Source: Branchipolynoe longqiensis (taxonomy: Eukaryota; Annelida; Polychaeta; Phyllodocida; Polynoidae). Taken from it: a stretch of 64,000 nucleotides of DNA. The stretch's first letter is position 1. Every line of letters starts with the position of its first letter. The notes below the pieces were generated by a model. It was not told the DNA's origin, searched no databases, and saw only the letters and a program-made list of their open reading frames with translations. Shown piece by piece: positions 10,364 through 20,050 of the stretch. Made by a program: the position numbers and the translations under genes. The stretch lies in assembly GCA_030323885.1 (NCBI GenBank), contig CM059199.1:2687923-2751922 (forward strand), given 5' to 3'.

Positions 10364-10605
10364 GGTTCGATTCCGGATATCATCACCTCAGCCAATTTGG
10401 ATTTCCACCACTGTGTATAACTTACAGCGTCATCAAAGACCAATTGCTCTCATACCATGTCTATGTGGTATGGGAGCGTAAAAAACCCATCGGGTTGATA
10501 AATATGTAGGCTCTGTTTTTCTATCGACCAACTGTCTAATGGTGAAAACAAGTCAATTCAGACTTATCAGTTATAATTGATAGGCAGTATAAATCGTCAA
10601 GTAAA
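10364..10605 (+). mobile_element. SINE-C, 5'-truncated, with intact hairpin tail
   Basis: The body begins at GCCAATTTGGATTTCCACC. The tail is GGTGAAAACAAGTC, hairpin AAGTCAATTCAGACTT, then GGCAGTATAAATCG and an A run. The stem has T-A in place of the C-G pair seen in the copy at 563-866. Bases 10606-10889 carry no recognised feature. Confidence 0.75.
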
Positions 10606-10889
10606 AAAAAAGAAGGGAGGCCTTTACGTTACATCGATGTCCCTACCTGTTGGTAGTATCAGTCAAGTAGCGTAATCAACTGATACCCTCGCTCTTTCAT
10701 CCCCCAGGCCTCACTCGTGGCCGACCTTCACCTTGCTCCACCTGTCGACGGTGAAACCTCCCAACTTCCGGTCACGTGCCCGACACTGCGACCAGCGGCG
10801 AGATTCTCCGAGATCACACGAGAGGTGAGTGGTCCTTAATGTGGTGTGATCTCGCTGCACTCTCAGTGGGGTCATGATGGGGTGTAATC

Positions 10890-11015
10890 AGCTCCCCCCC
10901 CCCCACACTCAGTCTCCCACCCCCACCCAGCCCCACATCAGGCCCCCCCCCCCCACAACACCCATACCCCCAACCAAACCCCCTCAACCCCTCCCCTTTA
11001 GCCCACCCCTCAGCC
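10890..11015. repeat. C-rich low-complexity tract
   Basis: Runs of C up to about 11 bases are separated by ACA and CACCCA. The G-rich complement could form quadruplexes. Bases 11016-11299 are unassigned and mostly G-rich on the plus strand. Confidence 0.7.
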
Positions 11016-11299
11016 TCTAGCTTGATAATTAGAGCAATCAAGAACTGCTCACCACTCTTAGTGGCAGTAACTCACATGGGCTGGTCAGGTTGGCGGGTGA
11101 GAAGGGCGGATGGGGGGGTAGTGAGGGGTCAGGAGACGGAGGCTCTGGGTATGGAGGAGAAAGGAATGGAATTTCTTGCCTTGGGTTGGGTGTGTGGTGA
11201 ATGATGCAAAGAGAGGCTTGATGTAGGGTGAATAGAGAGACGTTAATTGATTCAAGATCGCAATAGGAAAGATGGAAAATGTTATTTTTGTTTTGTTTA

Positions 11300-11613
11300 T
11301 TTCTTAAAGATTTATACTGCCAATCAAGGATAAGTCTGGATAGACTTGTTTTCACCATTAGACAGTCTGTCCATAGAAAGCCCGAGCCTATACTTTTACC
11401 AACCCAAGGGATTTTTAACCTCCCACAGCACATAGCCATAGTATCAGAGCAATTGGCCGTTGATGAGGCTCTAAGTTACAGTGTAAGTTATACACAGTGG
11501 TGGAAATCCAAATTGACAGAGGTGGGGGGCACAGGGAATCGAACCACCAACCTTCAGATTAGGAGTCTGACCTAGAAAAAAGTCAGACACTCTAACCACT
11601 CCGCCACAGAGAA
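11300..11613 (-). mobile_element. SINE-C, near full length
   Basis: Minus-strand head near 11613 (GGCGGAGTGGTTAGAG) and hairpin tail near 11325 with stem AAGTCTATCCAGACTT, a compensated variant of AAGCCT/AGGCTT. A short GATAAT-type microsatellite follows at 11616-11675. Confidence 0.8.
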
Positions 11614-12261
11614 CACTGATAATACTGATAACAGTGATAATAGCGATAATAGTGATACTAGTTTAATACTGATAATCCGCCACAGAGAACACCACGTGAG
11701 TGGGAAGGGTGGTAGGATGAGGTTGTGTAAGAGCCAGGTTATCTAAGCAGTGAGCAATGAGGGGGTCGGTGGGTGGGTGGCGTATCATGGGGGTATGTGA
11801 TCGACACGTCATGTAAGTACCGAGTGGTGGGCGGTGTCTGGAGAAGGGTTGTATAATGAGGTTATATGATATATATGTCCGGCGAAGTGTTGTACAATGA
11901 GGTTGTGTGATATGCACATATATATAGCGATGATTGATGTTTGGGGGAAGAGCTGTGTAATAACGGTGCGTGATAGGCATGTCATGTAAGGACTGAGCGA
12001 TTATTGTCTGCCGAAGAGTTGTATAATAAGGGTATGTGACAGGCACATCACGTAATTATTGGACGATGATTAGTGTCTGGAGAAGGAGTGTATAAGGGTA
12101 TGTGACGCTGAAAAAGTGATAGGCATGTCATGTAAGTACTTACAAATAATTGGGGTCTGCGGAAGGGTTATATAATAAGGGTATGTGATAGGCACATCAT
12201 GTAAGTATTGAACGATGATTCGTGTCTAGCGAAGGGTTGTATAATTAAGTATATGTGATAA

Positions 12262-12475
12262 GGGTGGTTGATGTATGGAACTCCCAACATCTCCCGACCA
12301 GCCACTGCAGGGACAAATAGTTTTGCGCCTGACTGGACATGTTCTTGCCGGTGTGAAACCTCTATTTGCTCCCCGAGAGAGTGCCGCTGGTAACTTGCAA
12401 AAGCCAGCAGCACTTCAACACTTTTGCAGGCAGCTTTCACGAAATATACAACCAGCTTTCAGCTTTCATGCTAGG
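12262..12475. mobile_element. Insertion 1 in the 70-bp array, unclassified
   Basis: About 210 bp of GC-richer sequence (GGAACTCCCAACATCTCCCG ... TTTTGCAGGCAGC) without array units. It contains TTTTGCGCCTGAC, a motif also at the ends of the 5812/33917 TIR family. Identity is unknown. Confidence 0.45.
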
Positions 12476-12627
12476 CACATCACATAAGTATTGGGTGATG
12501 ATTAGTGTCTAGCGAAAGGTTGTATAATTAAATATATGTGATAGGCACATCACATAAGTATTGGGCGATGATTAGTGTCTGGAGACTGGTTGTATAATAA
12601 GGGTATGTGCCAGGCATGTCATGTAAG

Positions 12628-12846
12628 TTTTTTTGGTAAATATGTTTATTCTGCTGAATAAATCTTTTGTCAGTGCCGAAGCACTGGTCTTCCAGCCATT
12701 TTTCAATTCAGGGTTATTACACAAAAGGTATATAGAATAAGGTGTACAATACTGTTGAATAACAATTTGCACCACGTAACACAATGAAATTCTAAACCCA
12801 AAAGTTCCCTAACAATATGGTACAACAAAACCAACAACACAACAAT
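12628..12846 (-). mobile_element. Insertion 2 in the 70-bp array, probable retroelement 3' end
   Basis: It starts with a T run followed by AATAAATC-type sequence, as expected for a reversed polyadenylated 3' end. The body is AT-rich and non-coding. The array unit resumes after it. Confidence 0.4.
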
Positions 12847-13047
12847 ACTTAGAAATGATTAGTGTCTGAAGAAAGGTTGTATAATGATGATATGTGATAG
12901 GCATATCAGGTAAGTACTGACATATGATTGGTTCTTGAGGACCTATCTGTATTCACACAAAGACACACGGAGGTGTGATTTGGTGGTGGTATCAGCACTG
13001 TCCCGAAAGGCTGAGTTAAAAATCGGTGTGCTTGACACTAGTATTAA

Positions 13048-13379
13048 AGCTGTATAGTCCGATGCAAAACCAAAACAATTATCCAGATTTGATTCTACAT
13101 ATCCAACTTAGATACTGGTGCACATATTAAGCACTTGTCGCCATATAGAAGGGCATACAGAGCCAATTTAATAGAACCTGTTACTGCAGAAGCCTATGGT
13201 GTCAGAGTTTTGGCGTGCTTGCCAGAATTATTTGTGGACGGTTGCACTTCAAATATCTCAAAAGTTAGACATTTAAAATAAAAGTTACTTCAAACTAAAG
13301 TAAGGGAGGCTATAACAATCAATTTAATATATTTAACTCAGAAAATGACAGAAACTCAAAACCATCGGACTATGCAACT
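13048..13379 (+). mobile_element. TTAA-family TIR element, 332 bp
   Basis: Left AGCTGTATAGTCCGATGCA after TTAA (13044-13047); right CCATCGGACTATGCAACT before TCAA, a one-base change from TTAA. The interior (ATTTGATTCTACATATCCAA; AATAGAACCTGTTACTGC) matches the other copies and has no coding potential. Confidence 0.75.
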
Positions 13380-13639
13380 TCAAGTAAGCGCTGTCAGGTA
13401 ACATTATCAGACATATCCGTTGTAATCCTGATTACCAGTGCCACTTACCTTGCCTCAAGTGTTCCAGCTCCTCCAGTAAGTGACGTCACACATCGTGGTG
13501 CTTGTCCTTGTGCTTGTCCTAGAGTTTGTAGCCTGGTCACAACCCCTCCCACCCCCCACTGTAGTTTAAAGTGACTCTGTAGGTCAGTACGGGACCAGTG
13601 TAGGTAGGGGTGGGTGGACTGTGTGACTCCGCGTCCGCG

Positions 13640-14370
13640 TCTTTTATCCCATTTCAAATACTCCGCGTTTTCTCCCGCCTCGGATTCAAGCGCAATCGCC
13701 CGTCTCAGTCGGGATATATTTGGCCAGCCATTGGTTGAGTGGCCCTCGTCAGCGTGAGTGGCTGCCTAGGTCACCACCACCAACCCCTCAGTCACAGGAA
13801 CACCCCAAGGAACGCTGAGTGACCAGCCAGCACCAACCACTCAGTCTCTGGAACACGCTGAGTGACCGGCTATGTCACCACGAGCACCAACCAGTCACCG
13901 GAAGTCCCCAAGGAACGCTGGCAGGCTGCGACGCGCCATCCAGTGTCTACTCAAGCAAGACGCGCCTGCCCCCTTTTGCAACGCACCACCCCATCCTGTT
14001 CCAAACTTACCCTGGCCCGCCTCTCGACCACCCACACCCGACCATGGATCACCGTCCACGGGCGGTGCCAACCCACCAGCCCCCACTGCCACAGGCTTGT
14101 GCGCCTATCCACTTCCCGCCAAATTCTAACAGTAACAATCCCGGGCAGGAGACAACAAACAAGGTGACCAGACTTGCCGCGCGCGGGACGGCAGGCGGCC
14201 GACTGGTTAGGGCCGGGCCGGGGACGCTAATCTGGGCCTGGGCGGGGATAACGGCAGTACGAAGGCGTTATCGCCACTTTATGGGACGGGCCGCGGCAGT
14301 AACTCTGCGCCTGACATTTATTGTGGCAGTAAAGGGGCCAAGTCATGGGTTTGTCCTCGCTGACACGACC
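13640..14370. other. GC- and CpG-rich single-copy island
   Basis: Non-repetitive sequence with many CpGs, for example CCGCGCGCGGGACGG near 14178 and GGGCCGGGCCGGGGACG near 14210. A 265-codon open frame (13819-14616, plus) is proline-rich, shows no domain, and runs on into simple repeats, so I do not call it a gene. TTTATGG and ATTTATTGTGGC lie near 14278 and 14317. It could be regulatory or part of an unspliced transcript. Confidence 0.35.
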
Positions 14371-14569
14371 CAGTTCACCCAGGTACCGCCCCGGCCCCCC
14401 CCCCCCCCCGCCAAGCGCCAGTTATTCCTGGTTTGTTATGATCAAGTCCCTCCCTCCTCCTCCCTCCTCTATCGTCTTTCTCGGGTTTTTTCTTTCCTCT
14501 TCTTGGAACCGGTTGGAATATATCCGGGAGCGGTGCATATAGAGCAGCACATCGCTGCTGGTGTTGGGA

Positions 14570-14950
14570 TTGGGGGTGGGGTGGTGAGGGTCAGTGCGTC
14601 GGTGGGGGTGGGGTGAGGGTGGGGTGGGATGGGGGATGGCCGACTTCGAGGGGATTACTGGGCATAGTTGGCCATAACCGGTTCCGGGTATGGCCACCAG
14701 AGGACGTGGGGTGTATAGGGGGAGGGGAGGGGATGGAGGAGGGAGGGGGGATGGAATATTGGGATGGCAGGGAATGGGAAGGAGGGGAGGGAAAGGGAGG
14801 AGGGTAAGACAGAGAGGGGAGGAGGGGGAATGGAAGAAGGGGAGGGAGGGGGAGGGAATGGAAGGAGAGGGGACGGAGGAGGGAGGAGTGGAATGAGAGG
14901 GTGGGAGGGGGCATGGGAGGGAGGGGGAAGGAGGGTGGGAGGGGACACAC
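14570..14950. repeat. Purine-rich GGGA/GGAG low-complexity tract
   Basis: Almost pure G and A on the plus strand, irregular GGGAGGAGG units. Open frames here on both strands are composition artefacts. Bases 14951-15204 hold no recognised feature. Confidence 0.85.
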
Positions 14951-15208
14951 CCTTCTCGGAAATGACCACATCATCGATCGGCGCTTAATGGGTGACACAA
15001 CACAGGACACGCCCATTATGTCCTTATTTGGGACCCTGTTTTGCATGCAGTGACGTCATGGATCCATACATCACGTAGAATGTGTGATATGGGTCCGTTG
15101 GGAGGCTGAGGGTAGGGGGGGGGGGGGTCCCAATCCCATCCCATGAGCGGTGAATGGCTGTGGGTCGACTGTCATTAACGTGAGGGACTTTGTTTGACGG
15201 ACATTTAA

Positions 15209-15440
15209 AGGTGCATAGTCCGAAGGATGCATCAAACTTTTAAAACTAAAAAAGTTAGCTAGATTTTTATCTTGTATGCACAACTAAGATAATGGCACAC
15301 TTATTGACTATTTATTGCAGTTTTCTGCTCCTGCGAGGTCCAAAAATTGAAAACCTAAATTTGTGTCCCACATTTGGGTGCGCACACCATTATTAAAGTG
15401 GCATATATTTACTTTAAAAATTCCACATAGATACAGAGAT
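15209..15440 (+). mobile_element. TTAA-family TIR element, diverged and truncated
   Basis: TTAA at 15205-15208 followed by AGGTGCATAGTCCGAAGG. The first ~230 bp follow the family with many changes, and the right half is missing where the foldback element begins. Confidence 0.5.
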
Positions 15441-16492
15441 CATGGGGGGAGAATCCCGGTGTAACGATTTCAACTTCCCCCCTTCTCAAGTTCCCCCCCG
15501 GGAATCTGAAAACGTTTTCAACTTCCCTCCGGGGAACTTCAAAACGTTTTCAGATTCCTGGGGGGGAACTTAAAAACAGTTTTCAGATTCCTCCCCCTAT
15601 TTTCAAATTCCCCCCTCCAGGAATACAATTTCAACTCCCCCCTTCCTAAGTTCCACCCTCGCCCCCCGGGAATCTGAAAACGTTCTTAACTTCCCTCCAG
15701 GGAAATTAAAAGCCTTTTCAGATTCCCGGGGGGGGGGGGGGGAATTAAAAACAGTTTTCAGATTCCTCCCACTATTTTCAAATCCTCCCCTACAGGAATA
15801 CAATTTCAACTTCCCCCTTCCTAAGTTACCCCCCGGGAATCTGAAAACGTTCTTAACTTCCCTCTGTGGAAATTAAAAACGTTTTCAGATTCCCAGGGGA
15901 AATTAAAAACAGTTTTCAGATTCCTCCCCCTATTTTCAAATTCCCCCCTCCGGGAATTTAAAATTGTTTAAAAATAAATAAAATTCCACAAAAATGTAAA
16001 AGTTTTAAAATTATCGGAAATTTATGAAAAATAGTAATAGTAGTCACCAAAATTTCCCCAAAAAGATTTTTTGTTAATCGAACAATTTCACGCAAAATAA
16101 ATCACCAACAAAATGTATATTTCACGAAAATAAAGAATCTCACACAAAAATTCAATATTTTTTTAATTATTCAAAAAAGCACAACAAATTGAAAAGTTAA
16201 ACAAATCGAAAATTTCACGGAAAATAAAAAATTTCCAGACAATTTCCAGAAAAATAACGAATTTAACGAAAAAAAATTAAAGTTAACGAAAAATCTAATA
16301 TTTCACGAAATTTCACAAAATAAGAGAATTTTGTATGTCTGTGTGTGTATCTCAGGCCGTAGTTCATTTTAATTTTATTTAAGATGGTGTGGATTATAAT
16401 CCCCGGGGGAGGGAAAGTTAAAACGAGGGAGGGAACTTGAATATGGGGGGAATTTGAAATCTTTACACCGGGGGCCATTTCCCTATAGCTGT
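15441..16492. mobile_element. ~1.05-kb foldback element with internal repeats
   Basis: The left end (CCCGGTGTAACGATTTCAAC then CTTCTCAAGTTCCCCCC) is inverted at the right end near 16425-16480 (AACTTGAATATGGGGGGAA, then TTTACACCGGGGG). Between 15466 and 15960 three ~160-175-bp units each contain GGGAATCTGAAAACGTT and its inverse AACGTTTTCAGATTCCC. The centre (15960-16330) is AT-rich. No transposase is seen. Confidence 0.6.
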
Positions 16493-16494
16493 CC

Positions 16495-16711
16495 GATATA
16501 AAAGAGGTTCTTTCGCGTCGCGCCCGATGCCGCCCCGTCCAGTATCTCACACATTACGAGCACCCGGGACAGTTGCCCGCAATAACCCCGCCTCTAACCG
16601 GCCAACTCGTCCGGGGCGCAGCCGCTCCCTGCAGCCTGTGTACCAAATAAACTAAATTACACTCTCCGACTGGAGGAGTCTCTGTCGCTAACGCTGATGT
16701 ACTGTTGTGGT
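16495..16711. other. GC-rich single-copy segment
   Basis: CpG-rich sequence (CGTCGCGCCCGATGCCGCCC; GTCCGGGGCGCAGCCGC) with no recognised gene or repeat. It leads into a sequence at 16712-16802 that has a paralogue at 18251-18347. Confidence 0.3.
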
Positions 16712-16802
16712 CATGTGCAACAGTGGTAGTCAGTTCTCCGCCAGTGTTTCACTATTAGGCGTATTATTAGTATTACAATAGATGAAGAAGCGCACACTCT
16801 CA

Positions 16803-17789
16803 AGGCCTGGTCACATACACGTTATACCCTTGTCACACTATGACGTAACGCGGTAGCGAGAGCGGACATAGGTGAAATTTGGCCATTACGTCGAGATACG
16901 TCGAGTTATGTTGGGTTACATAGAGATATGGTGACACACATCAAGGTTTTTGATATACCCAAAACTCTCAACATAGCTCGGAATAAGGCCATTATGTTGG
17001 GTTACATTGGGATTATGTTGCGCTCATGTTAGGCTTACATCGAGATGTGTTAGACATTCATTCGAGCTACGTCAGTCTACATTGAGCTACGTCGACTTAC
17101 GCTGACAATGTGGTGTTAACGTATCTCAATGTAGGTTTAACGTGTCTCTGACATTAGTCTAGCGTAAGTCCAACGTGTCTTGAGGTATTCGATATAGTTG
17201 ACAAATGGCTGGAATGCGTGTAACGTATGTAATGCACGCCAACGTTCTTCAAACATAAGCAAACATGCTGTGAACGTGGTGTGAACATGGTGCAAACGCT
17301 AGGGTTTCGCTAGGCTGACGCCACGCGTGCTGGAAGCTTGTTAGCCTTACCTTGGGCCATTTCTTTTTGGGGGGGGACGTTCTAACTTGTTGAAAAACGT
17401 TACAACTACAACCAACATTTCGCCTATGTCCACTCCATTGCACTGACGTCCAGTTTGGCCCTGAAACGCTGAGAATTGTTATGTATCTCGACGTATCTCA
17501 AGGTACAAAAGTGTTTGTTACGTTGCCCACTTGCTGGCCTGTTACATCGTAGTGTGACAGGGGTATTAGTGGATGTAGTTGAATGCAGTGGAGGCTAACA
17601 TAGTTGAACGTAGTTGAGCCTAGTGGAACCTAGTTGAACGTAGTTGATCATAGTTGAACGTAGTTGAACGTAGTTGAACATAGGTGAATGTACCAGCATC
17701 CATACTTCTCTGGTACGTTCAACTACATTCAACTATGTTAGCCTCCACTATGTTCAACTACATCCACTAACGTGTATGTGACCAGGCCT
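16803..17789. mobile_element. TIR element split by a second TIR element
   Basis: Ends are AGGCCTGGTCACATACACG and the exact inverse CGTGTATGTGACCAGGCCT. The outer element consists of 16803-16824 plus 17569-17789; the middle is the nested element at 16825-17565. Across the break, TTAGTGGATGTAGTTGAA on one side matches TTCAACTACATCCACTAA on the other. The interior is a ladder of TAGTTGAACG 10-mers. The flanks TCA and TTA correspond to a single TCA at the paralogous empty site 18345-18347. Confidence 0.8.
16825..17565. mobile_element. 741-bp Harbinger-like MITE, TTA duplication, nested
   Basis: The ends TACCCTTGTCACACTATGAC and ATCGTAGTGTGACAGGGGTA are inverted. TTA flanks at 16822-16824 and 17566-17568 duplicate a TTA that occurs once in the host element's own TIR, so the boundaries are exact. 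The interior contains degenerate ACGTCGAG / TACATTGAG / AACGTG units and no transposase. Confidence 0.8.
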
Positions 17790-17935
17790 TTATGCTGGAT
17801 AATAAGGCCACTAGAATGCATAGCATTACCTAGTCCGCTTTACGCCGAATAGTACATAAAACTCTATAATCGGATGAAACAACAGCAAAAAACAATGCCT
17901 AGATTTGATCATCTATATCCATATTATAAGGTGGT

Positions 17936-18225
17936 TCCCTTACTTTGGTTGGTTGTTGGGGTTAGAATCCTGGCAACATCTAAGGTTATACCAGGACCGG
18001 TACCGATTTGTGACAGTGCACACTCATTTCAACATAGTGCTGCCCCACTGGGAGACCAGCACACCAGCACCATGACCTGATATCCCACTGAGTCAGCCAG
18101 TCATTGCCCTATCCGTAATGCCAAGTGCCTGTCTAGGAAGCGACAAATATAAATTTATTAGTCATTGGTTTGACTTGAACAGGGGTTAGAATCCCACAAT
18201 CTAACAAAACGGGAGATGGACGTGT
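17936..18225 (-). mobile_element. SINE-A, near full length
   Basis: Tail at the left (GGTTGGTTGTTGGGGTT), body TATCCCACTGAGTCAGCCAG, head at the right (reverse of CGTCCATCTCCCGTTTTG). Just upstream, 17862-17930 has a decayed TTAA-family start (CTCTATAATCGGATGAAAC). Confidence 0.75.
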
Positions 18226-18250
18226 CTGGTCTTGATGAGCCCTTTTGTTT

Positions 18251-18412
18251 ATGTTCAACAGTGTAGTAAATTCGCCGCCAGTAATTCAGCGTTAGGCCTA
18301 TTAGTATTACTACAATAAATCAAGAATCCAGACAGTCCCCACTCTCATGTTGGATAATCCGGTCACTAGAATGCATAGCGTTACCTAGTCCAATTTGCAC
18401 CGAGTATTTCTT
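18251..18412 (+). repeat. Paralogue of 16712-16802/17793-17862: unoccupied site
   Basis: CAACAGTGTAGTAAATTCGC through GTTACCTAGTCC aligns with the two flanks of the nested TIR elements. Here the sequence CTCTCATGTTGGATAAT is uninterrupted, so this copy preserves the pre-insertion state. Confidence 0.7.
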
Positions 18413-18420
18413 AAATTTGT

Positions 18421-18780
18421 GACCAGATGGGATGGCCGAATGAGTTGAGGTCGTGGGATTCAAACCCTCAGGTCTGCACCCTGGTCGAGTCAAACCAATG
18501 ACTTAAAAATTGATACTTGTCGCTTCCTAGCCAGACACTCAGCATTATTAGGATAGGGCAAGAACTGGTTGGCTCCCTGTCAGGATAATATGACTGAGTG
18601 GGATATCAGGTCATGCTGCTGGCGGCCTGGTCTCCCAATGGGTCAGCACTATAAAATCGCCATGAGTGTGCACCGTCACAAGTCGGTACGCGTCCTGATA
18701 TGAGCTTAGATGTTGCCAGAGCGGAAAACTCCAATGACCAATGAATATTGCTAGGGCATAAAACAACAACCAGCCAACAG
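18421..18780 (+). mobile_element. SINE-A, full length
   Basis: The head GATGGGATGGCCGAATGAG carries box A; body and tail follow the family, ending AAACAACAACCAGCC. The tail is partly duplicated around 18730-18770. Confidence 0.8.
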
Positions 18781-18829
18781 AAAGTATCAGAGTCCATTCT
18801 GTGCCCACAGCCTCCGTCAGCCCCCATCT

Positions 18830-18990
18830 GCTTGGTGACGTGGTGTGGTGGTTAGGGACGGGCCCTGGTTAATTAGCCTCCTCATACCGTGCGGGCGGTC
18901 GTAGATCACCGGCGGCACCCAATTAAAACTGCCGGTAAGCCACCGAATTCTCGCAGTCAGATGCTAGGCCTAGGCCTCACTTCCCTCAGC
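18830..18990. other. Short single-copy segment with homeodomain-type cores
   Basis: GGTTAATTAGCC near 18867 and CCCAATTAAAACTGCC near 18917 sit in GC-rich surroundings (GTGCGGGCGGTCG). No gene is recognised; a regulatory role is only a possibility. Confidence 0.25.
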
Positions 18991-19004
18991 CCTTCTATTA
19001 ACAG

Positions 19005-19242
19005 TGTGGGTGCTTGTGCCAACCACTGGTCCACAACTGGTTCATCAAAGGCTATGGTATGTGCTGTCCTCTCTGTGGGAAAGTGCATATAAAAGACCCC
19101 TTGCTGCTTACTGGAAAGAGTAGACAATGCGGCGGCAGTGGGTTCCCTCCAAAGAAATATGTCAGAATGATCATATGTTTGATGTGCAATAGCCGATGAT
19201 AAAAATCAATGCACTCTAGATGTTTGTTAAATAAAACAAGTT
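19005..19242 (+). mobile_element. SINE-N, head missing
   Basis: It starts at CCAACCACTGGTCCACAACT, then AAAGTGCATATAAAAGACCC and CCGATGATAAAAATC, ending TTGTTAAATAAAACAAG. Confidence 0.8.
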
Positions 19243-19269
19243 TGTGTATCCATCTCCCAAAGTTAAACC

Positions 19270-19735
19270 CACAGTTAAAGCTCCCCCCACACACTACACA
19301 CTGCAGCATACCACACACACAACAACCCACACACTACACACCCTATGCCACACACCACACACCACACGCCATGGGGTACACACACCACATTATACACCAC
19401 ACCACACTCCAGGTGCCATGCACTGCTCACCACACACCACACCACACATTGTATAACACACACCCCTGCCACAGACCACACATCACACATCATGTACCGC
19501 ACACCACACCACCCCTCACGCCATGCGCCACACACCACACACCATATGCCACACATATATATCACATATCACAGTATAAATACAGCCTCAATAAAAACAT
19601 CAACAACAATCACACATCACACCACACCACACGATGCGCTACACACCACATCAAACCACACACCTAACACCATACCACACACCACACCACACCACACCAC
19701 ACCACACACAACACCACACGGTACACGCCGGTCTA
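19270..19735. repeat. CACAC/CACCACA microsatellite-like array
   Basis: Irregular ACACCACAC and CACATAC units. Interrupted at 19571-19606 by the extreme 3' end of the LINE family. Confidence 0.9.
19571..19606 (+). mobile_element. Ultra-short LINE 3' terminus
   Basis: CAGTATAAATACAGCCTCAA then TAAAAAC is identical to the last bases before the A-rich tail of the LINE copy at 54037-55540 (about 55494-55518). It looks like an extreme 5' truncation with an A-rich end. Confidence 0.6.
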
Positions 19736-19849
19736 AACATCAGCTTCTCCTCTCTAATTTTGATCTAGTTGGTCGTCTCCCTCCTTCGAGGGTACACAAT
19801 CTTCTGGTCCAAGGAATGTCACCTTTGCTACCCCCAGGGTAGCTAAAGA

Positions 19850-20047
19850 TTTAATGAGCAGCAGCGTTGTTTGTTTTGGGGAGTTTTCAGTCGCATTGGT
19901 GCACTGAAGGTTGCAAATCTGCAGCACTGAATGGGCACCGCTGAAAGCGGTCCCATGTGGTCGGGAGTTGGCTTCCGATGGGTAGTGATCAGAGGAATTG
20001 CGGGGGGAGGGGTGGGGGGGGAGGGGGAAGGAAGGAAAAAGGCAGCC
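19850..20047. repeat. Segment duplicated in inverse at 58050-58245
   Basis: It includes AGTTTTCAGTCGCATTGG, GCAAATCTGCAGCACTG and GCACCGCTGAAAGCGG, all present in reverse order and orientation at 58098-58230. Together with 21265-21525 it marks the flanks of the TIR element at 20051-21261. Confidence 0.7.
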
Positions 20048-20050
20048 TAA

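Larger units (their letters stand above)
11690..12930. repeat. Degenerate ~70-bp tandem array with two insertions
   Basis: About a dozen units share GTTGTATAATAAGGGTATGT, GATAGGCACATCATGTAAGT and GATGATTAGTGTCTGG. The array is interrupted at about 12262-12475 and 12628-12846 by unrelated sequence, after which the same unit resumes. Units have indels and no conserved frame. Confidence 0.75.

Noticed and set aside
13819..14616. 265-codon plus-strand open frame in the GC-rich island
   Set aside because: Proline-rich without any recognisable domain, runs through a C run into simple repeats, and overlaps other open frames. Kept only as an island.
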